Assembly: GCA_946479285.1 (NCBI GenBank)
Contig: CAMLFH010000006.1
Location: 124,001 to 188,000, forward strand
Length of the DNA stretch: 64,000 nucleotides
Direction: 5' to 3'
Source: an uncultured Flavobacteriales bacterium
GTDB taxonomy: Bacteria > Bacteroidota > Bacteroidia > Flavobacteriales > Crocinitomicaceae
The position numbers and the translations under genes are program-made. Shown here piece after piece: positions 59,790 to 64,000 of the stretch. Numbering within the stretch: the stretch's first letter is position 1; each line of letters opens with the position of its first letter. The notes under the pieces were generated by a model. That model searched no databases and had not been told where the DNA came from. It saw only the letters and a program-made list of their open reading frames with translations.

Positions 59790-61991
59790 TTAGTTAGTTG
59801 ATTTGAAAATTTCATAAATTTTTGATCCCAATAGTACCCTGGAAGGTCTTCCGCTTACCATGAATACATTGGAATAATCTGCATGTCCGTTTTTAAGATC
59901 CACACCGATGAAATTGATGAATGTTTTTTGAGAGTCCAATAGTTTCCCTGTCAACATGATCAGGGCCATTGGCGGAACGTACCAGGTTGCAATAACTGGC
60001 TTGGCAATTTCCATTGGCGCACTTTTCTTGTTGTCGATATACAGGATCGTTGGGATCATGATCACGTCAGAGCTGTATTTTTTGGACATGTTCTGCAATT
60101 CGGTATAATCAACCGGAAAGAAATTTACTTTGGAATAGCCTTCCGTTTGTCTCAGTGCTGATTTCAGGTACATGAAAGCATTAAGTCCTTCAATAGTGAG
60201 TTCGCTGGGAGCATTGTCCGTACTTATTTTATATCCGTTATCGGTAGCTTCCTCCACAATTAGTTCGGTAGTGTTTGCTTTAACAGATTCCGAAATCTTA
60301 ACAGTTTTCGGAGAAGATTCCAGGATTTCAACATCCGGATCCACCATTGCAATCGATTTTGTCTTCAGGTCGGGAATGGCCGGGATCAGCTTGTTTTTGT
60401 TGTCAGGGCTGCTCGGAGCATTTGCTGATTTAGCCTGGGTCGCTTTAAATATTGTTACAAAACTGCTGTCCGCCATGATATCCTTCATTCCATACAGGTA
60501 ATAAGCCGTTGAATCAAATACTTGCGCGTCGATATTACCGTCTGCCGATCTTTTTTTCTTGATCTTATCGTATTTGGATTCGTTCTTTAAATTCTCTGCT
60601 TTTGTCAAACTGTCGACCGGGATTTTAGCGATAGAATCGTTATAAGATTTGTTTCTTTGAATGGCTTGCTGATAATTGTATTTGGAAAAAGATTCCAATG
60701 TGAACTGCTTCGTATTTGCGGCCGTTTCCACCATTCGCTCATAAATTGCCTGGATCTCAGGATCTGTTGCATTTGCAGCACGGATATCGTAAATGTGTCT
60801 GAGTGCAATGGATGAAACTTCCAATTTGTCCATTTTCTTCAATATTGCATGAAGGCTTGCAATTTCCCCCTCCTTGTGAATTTTAGATTCGAAAGGTTTA
60901 GACATACCTCCGGATTTAGTTTGTGCTAATGCAAGCCACGTTTTTGCTTTCATCGTCGTCAGGTATTGAGAGTTGGGGAACTCTTTTTCCAAAACGAAAA
61001 CTGAATAAAGCGCATTCGTCAGGTCTAAGACCAAAATACTGTTTCGGATAGATTCGAATCGTGCAATTGTACGGATTTCATTAAAACGATCTTTACCAAG
61101 TGCATTGGGTCCGCCTTTCCAGCCAGTTCCTTTTTCAAGGACTTCCAACACTTGTTTTTTGCGTTTGGAAATGTTTGGGTGCGAACTTTTGCTGTCGTTG
61201 TAATTTTCTTCCGCAGTAATAGCAAAAATTTCTTTCGGGAATTTGAAAGCAGGTACATAAAACTCGTTCGAGTTAAAAAATTCCTCCGGTATTCTTACTT
61301 CATCAAACGGGAGGTAAGAGTACATCAATACATCAAAAGTAGGTTCGATCAATGCTTCCTCATATCCCGCGTTTTTGTACAATTCAATGGCATCTGAATC
61401 TGCTTCCAGTTCACGTTCCTTGCTGTAAGTGCTTAATTCATAATAATTCGCGTTTTTCAGAACTGTTTTTTGCTTGAAGCGCTCCAAAACGTGTTTGCGT
61501 TTGTAATGTGCAATCTCGTGAGCAAGAACATAAGCAATTTGTGCTTCGGAACTAACTTGAGAAATCAAGCCTGTGGTAACGAAAATAATTCCCTGATCAG
61601 TAGAAAAAGCATTCGTTTCATTCGATTTCAAGGTGTAAAAACGAAGTTCGTTGAATGTTGTTTGGTCGTCCTTTAATAAGTTCTTTGCAATGTCTCTAAC
61701 GTAGATCGAAATAGGATCTCCGAATACACACACTTCTGAATGAAGAATATCATCAATAGCAGAATGGATTCCTGTATAAAACTTTTTTCGGAGAGAAACA
61801 GCCAGATCCGGGCGATCAACTTTTACGTCTCTGTCCACTTTTTCAGATGTAGAAAGGCTAAAATCTTCAGGAATTGGTCCGCTTGAAAGAAGTGTTTTGT
61901 ACTGATTAAAATCCGTTTTTCCTTGCGCATAAAGCCCACTGGAAACAAGGATTGATAATAGGCAGGTTAGAATGAATGTTTGTTTTAACAT
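59790..61991 (-). CDS. exported M48-family metalloprotease, BepA/LoiP-like
   Basis: 733 residues from the ATG at 61991; the longer frame (to 62036) adds no signal feature. Signal peptide MLKQTFILTCLLSILVSSGLYAQ. The peptidase domain contains VLAHEIAHYKRKHV (HEIAH zinc site near residues 157-161) and, further on, the Glu of ELEADSDAIELYKNAGYEEALI as third ligand. The C-terminal ~400 residues are of unknown fold and probably include TPR-like helices. Periplasmic M48 proteases of this kind remove misfolded outer-membrane proteins; the barrel gene 6 nt downstream fits this. A TACTTTTA box lies 25 nt upstream. Confidence 0.88.
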   Translation of the reverse strand: MLKQTFILTCLLSILVSSGLYAQGKTDFNQYKTLLSSGPIPEDFSLSTSEKVDRDVKVDRPDLAVSLRKKFYTGIHSAIDDILHSEVCVFGDPISIYVRDIAKNLLKDDQTTFNELRFYTLKSNETNAFSTDQGIIFVTTGLISQVSSEAQIAYVLAHEIAHYKRKHVLERFKQKTVLKNANYYELSTYSKERELEADSDAIELYKNAGYEEALIEPTFDVLMYSYLPFDEVRIPEEFFNSNEFYVPAFKFPKEIFAITAEENYNDSKSSHPNISKRKKQVLEVLEKGTGWKGGPNALGKDRFNEIRTIARFESIRNSILVLDLTNALYSVFVLEKEFPNSQYLTTMKAKTWLALAQTKSGGMSKPFESKIHKEGEIASLHAILKKMDKLEVSSIALRHIYDIRAANATDPEIQAIYERMVETAANTKQFTLESFSKYNYQQAIQRNKSYNDSIAKIPVDSLTKAENLKNESKYDKIKKKRSADGNIDAQVFDSTAYYLYGMKDIMADSSFVTIFKATQAKSANAPSSPDNKNKLIPAIPDLKTKSIAMVDPDVEILESSPKTVKISESVKANTTELIVEEATDNGYKISTDNAPSELTIEGLNAFMYLKSALRQTEGYSKVNFFPVDYTELQNMSKKYSSDVIMIPTILYIDNKKSAPMEIAKPVIATWYVPPMALIMLTGKLLDSQKTFINFIGVDLKNGHADYSNVFMVSGRPSRVLLGSKIYEIFKSTN

Positions 61992-62016
61992 AACCGGTTT
62001 TTTAGGTAACTGATCG

Positions 62017-62024
62017 TAAAAGTA
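62017..62024 (-). promoter_or_regulatory. putative -7 box TACTTTTA
   Basis: One mismatch to TAnnTTTG on the minus strand, ending 25 nt before the protease ATG at 61991. Confidence 0.4.
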
Positions 62025-62194
62025 ATGAATCCGCAAGAATATGGCGGAATTGTTGGAAGATTTGTGGGTGAAAGAGGATTTGTACAGAAGAATTTCGCAG
62101 GTTCGAGATTCCGAATTCCGGATGAAAGTTTCGTTAAACCCCGTTTCTATAGTTGTAGGGTTTCGGACTTTCGAATTTTGAAAGTGCAGTTCGT

Positions 62195-62262
62195 TAAAAC
62201 TAGAATTCTATAACTCTATAATTCTAGAATTCTAGAATTCTCTAATTCTCGAATTCTTCAGT
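62195..62262. repeat. agaattct word array
   Basis: Words ctagaattct, ataactctataattctaga, attctctaattctcgaattct; agaattct is itself a palindrome. It lies in the 395-bp gap between the divergent protease and permease genes; the remainder of that gap (62025-62190 and 62263-62360) shows no feature I recognise other than the two promoter boxes. Confidence 0.65.
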
Positions 62263-62360
62263 AAATCGGGTTATTTCGTGAGTTCAAGGAAGTTGTAATC
62301 ACTTTGAAAGAGGATTACAGCAAAAACTCCGACCTAACTCAAAAGAATGCTTTTTCTTTT

Positions 62361-62368
62361 TACATTTG
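62361..62368 (+). promoter_or_regulatory. putative -7 box TACATTTG of the permease gene
   Basis: Exact TAnnTTTG, 18 nt before the ATG at 62387. No clear -33 element. Confidence 0.55.
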
Positions 62369-62386
62369 TTTCCCACGCGAAATACT

Positions 62387-64000
62387 ATGAAACAGAATTC
62401 TCTCTTCCGTAAAAAAAATGTTCAGGATATCCTTGCATCCGCTCAACAAGACTCTCTGGATGGGCACGATGCTCTTGGAAAACACTTGAAAGTAAGAGAT
62501 TTGGCAGCTTTCGGGATCGCAGCAATTATTGGTGCGGGAATTTTCAGTACAATTGGTACGGCCAGTGCTGACGGCGGTCCGGCAGTAATTTTCCTGTTTA
62601 TATTCACTGCTCTTGCCTGCGGATTTGCTGCATTTGCATATGCTGAGTTTGCATCCATGGTTCCTGTTGCGGGATCTGCTTATACTTATTCTTATGTAGC
62701 ATTCGGAGAAGTGGTTGCCTGGATCATCGGCTGGTCGCTGATTATGGAATATGCCATTGGAAATGTAACGGTTGCCATTTCATGGAGTGATTATTTTTCC
62801 GGTATGCTTCACGGAATAGGAATTGATTTGCCTGCGTGGATCCAAACAGATTACATGACGGCTTCGAACGGTTATTATGAAGCTGAGTCACTGATGAACG
62901 GAGGGAAATTGTTTGAAAATCTCAGTATGGGAATGCAGGCCGCACATAATGCCTGGACATCTGCACCAACTATTGGGAATTTTCACATCATTTTTGATTT
63001 TCCGGCAATTATGATAGTGATTCTGATTACCTGGCTCGTTTACCGGGGTATGAAAGAAAGCAGGAATGCCAGTAACCTGATGGTTGTGGTGAAACTAGCT
63101 ATTATATTACTGGTAATAGCCGTTGGAATTTTTTATGTTGACACAAATAACTGGACTCCCTTTGCTCCGAATAATGTGGAAGGAATCTTAAAAGGGGTTT
63201 CAGCCGTTTTCTTTGCTTACATCGGGTTTGATGCCATATCTACAACAGCAGAAGAATGTGAAAATCCACAGCGCGACTTACCTCGCGGAATGATGTGGGC
63301 CATTATTATTTGTACAGTTCTGTATGTCATTATAGCTTTGATCTTAACGGGAATGGTTTCTTACAAGGAACTTGCGGTTGGTGATCCATTGGCTTATGTA
63401 TTCGAGAAATTGGATTTGAAATGGATGTCCGGAATTATTGCTGTTTCTGCAGTAGTTGCGATGGCTTCTGTACTGCTTGTTTTTCAAATGGGACAGCCGC
63501 GCATCTGGATGGCAATGAGCCGTGACGGATTGCTTCCAAAGAAATTCTCCAAAGTACACCCGAAATACAAAACACCTTCGTTTTCCACGGTTGTGGTTGG
63601 ATTTGTGGTAGCTGTTCCTATCCTGTTCTTAAACCTTACAACCGTTACAGACTTATGCAGTATCGGTACTTTATTTGCTTTTGTATTGGTTTGCGGAGGC
63701 GTTTTAGTCCTGCAAAACAAAACGGATATTCCACGCGGGAAGTTCAAAACACCTTATGTCAATGGAAAATATGTACTTCCATTTTTGGTTGTCGGTGCCG
63801 GAATTCTTTTGTTTACAAAAGACTATAGGGAAGGAACTATGGCTTTCATTAAAAATGAAAAACAACTGAAGTCCGTTGAAGAAGTTTTGGGAGAATTGAC
63901 CACCCGGCAAACACTGGCTCTTAAAAAAACGGTCGATGCGAAAGATCCGGAGGGCTTCAAAAAAGCAGAAAATGATGTCGAAAATTATTATTCGGCAGTT
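62387..64000 (+). CDS. amino acid permease (APC superfamily), truncated by the window end
   Basis: 538 codons without a stop; the 3' end is outside the window. The ATG at 62387 begins a cytosolic head (MKQNSLFRKKNVQDILASAQQ) and LKVRDLAAFGIAAIIGAGIFSTIG, the first helix of APC transporters with the GAGIF substrate motif. About twelve hydrophobic segments follow, with FAYIGFDAISTTAEECENPQRDLPRG as the conserved loop of cationic amino acid transporters. The final ~40 visible residues form a charged cytosolic tail. Substrate is uncertain; relatives are named cationic amino acid transporter. The upstream box TACATTTG is the likely promoter. Confidence 0.92.
   Translation, partial: MKQNSLFRKKNVQDILASAQQDSLDGHDALGKHLKVRDLAAFGIAAIIGAGIFSTIGTASADGGPAVIFLFIFTALACGFAAFAYAEFASMVPVAGSAYTYSYVAFGEVVAWIIGWSLIMEYAIGNVTVAISWSDYFSGMLHGIGIDLPAWIQTDYMTASNGYYEAESLMNGGKLFENLSMGMQAAHNAWTSAPTIGNFHIIFDFPAIMIVILITWLVYRGMKESRNASNLMVVVKLAIILLVIAVGIFYVDTNNWTPFAPNNVEGILKGVSAVFFAYIGFDAISTTAEECENPQRDLPRGMMWAIIICTVLYVIIALILTGMVSYKELAVGDPLAYVFEKLDLKWMSGIIAVSAVVAMASVLLVFQMGQPRIWMAMSRDGLLPKKFSKVHPKYKTPSFSTVVVGFVVAVPILFLNLTTVTDLCSIGTLFAFVLVCGGVLVLQNKTDIPRGKFKTPYVNGKYVLPFLVVGAGILLFTKDYREGTMAFIKNEKQLKSVEEVLGELTTRQTLALKKTVDAKDPEGFKKAENDVENYYSAV

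Noticed and set aside
62025..62213. Small plus-strand frame between protease and permease genes
   Set aside because: Its peptide is of odd composition, it overlaps the repeat-rich gap and it has no promoter or motif.
1..64000. tRNA, rRNA, CRISPR array, prophage or complete insertion sequence
   Set aside because: No cloverleaf with CCA-type end, rRNA core, repeat-spacer array, integrase, transposase or phage structural gene was recognised on reading; a tRNAscan or Rfam run would be decisive and was not possible.

Overview
The window reads as one chromosomal segment of a bacterium of the phylum Bacteroidota, probably order Flavobacteriales and possibly a Fluviicola/Crocinitomicaceae-like lineage (inference, no search was run). 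The evidence is type IX secretion (T9SS) C-terminal sorting domains of both type A and type B, a PorP/SprF-family protein directly after a giant PKD-repeat protein, DUF4369-TlpA proteins, a fused ResB-CcsA cytochrome c maturation protein, BshB1 of bacillithiol synthesis, a CarboxypepD-plug TonB receptor, and promoter boxes of the form TAnnTTTG. Both ends cut through genes. No rRNA, tRNA, CRISPR array, prophage or insertion sequence was seen.

Layout. 1-8.2 kb: a CYTH protein, then a compact surface-glycan operon (polysaccharide deacetylase, FemAB/GNAT-like transferase, SDR reductase, CapD-type nucleotide-sugar dehydratase, hotdog thioesterase) and a YwqK-like protein. 7.4-16.4 kb, minus strand: gatB with two TlpA-like thioredoxins and lpxH, a GDYXXLXY/DUF2157 pair, purine nucleoside phosphorylase and lpxK. 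16.5-24.4 kb, plus strand: a glycosyltransferase, a Nif3-family protein, a zinc-ribbon coiled-coil protein, then ccsBA, glutathione peroxidase and bshB1 linked by 4-nt overlaps. 24.3-41 kb, minus strand: a flavin reductase, a beta-helix T9SS cargo with its upstream TonB receptor, a Gre-like factor, a glycosyltransferase, a T9SS serine hydrolase, a cysteine desulfurase, a VWA protein, and an island of small exported proteins of unknown function. 41-49.5 kb, plus strand: recF and a DciA-like gene, an opposing ParE-type toxin-antitoxin pair, panB, an RluA-family pseudouridine synthase, and a three-gene signalling set (kinase-less sensor, TPR histidine kinase, LuxR-type regulator). 49.5-62 kb, minus strand: PorP/SprF protein, a 2317-residue adhesin-like T9SS cargo, another T9SS cargo, a barrel-like protein and an M48 protease. 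The window ends inside an amino acid permease.

The genes are largely ordinary housekeeping and envelope functions: lipid A synthesis (lpxH, lpxK), envelope thiol chemistry (TlpA pair, CcsBA), thiol defence (Gpx, BshB1), glycan assembly and T9SS-secreted surface proteins.

The more unusual signal is between the genes. First, a promoter-like octamer (TAnnTTTG or a close variant) recurs exactly 4 nt before the ATG of at least seven genes on both strands, which predicts leaderless mRNAs. Second, many intergenic gaps hold elements built from short repeated words (attcgtaatt, gttcaa, gataatt, agaattct, aagact/aggat), several folded into two inverted arms. The words differ between loci while the architecture is shared. 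Third, there are REP-like and MITE-like palindromes, two of which supply the stop codon of a flanking gene. Fourth, the giant PKD protein carries a 663-bp higher-order repeat of three Ig-like units.
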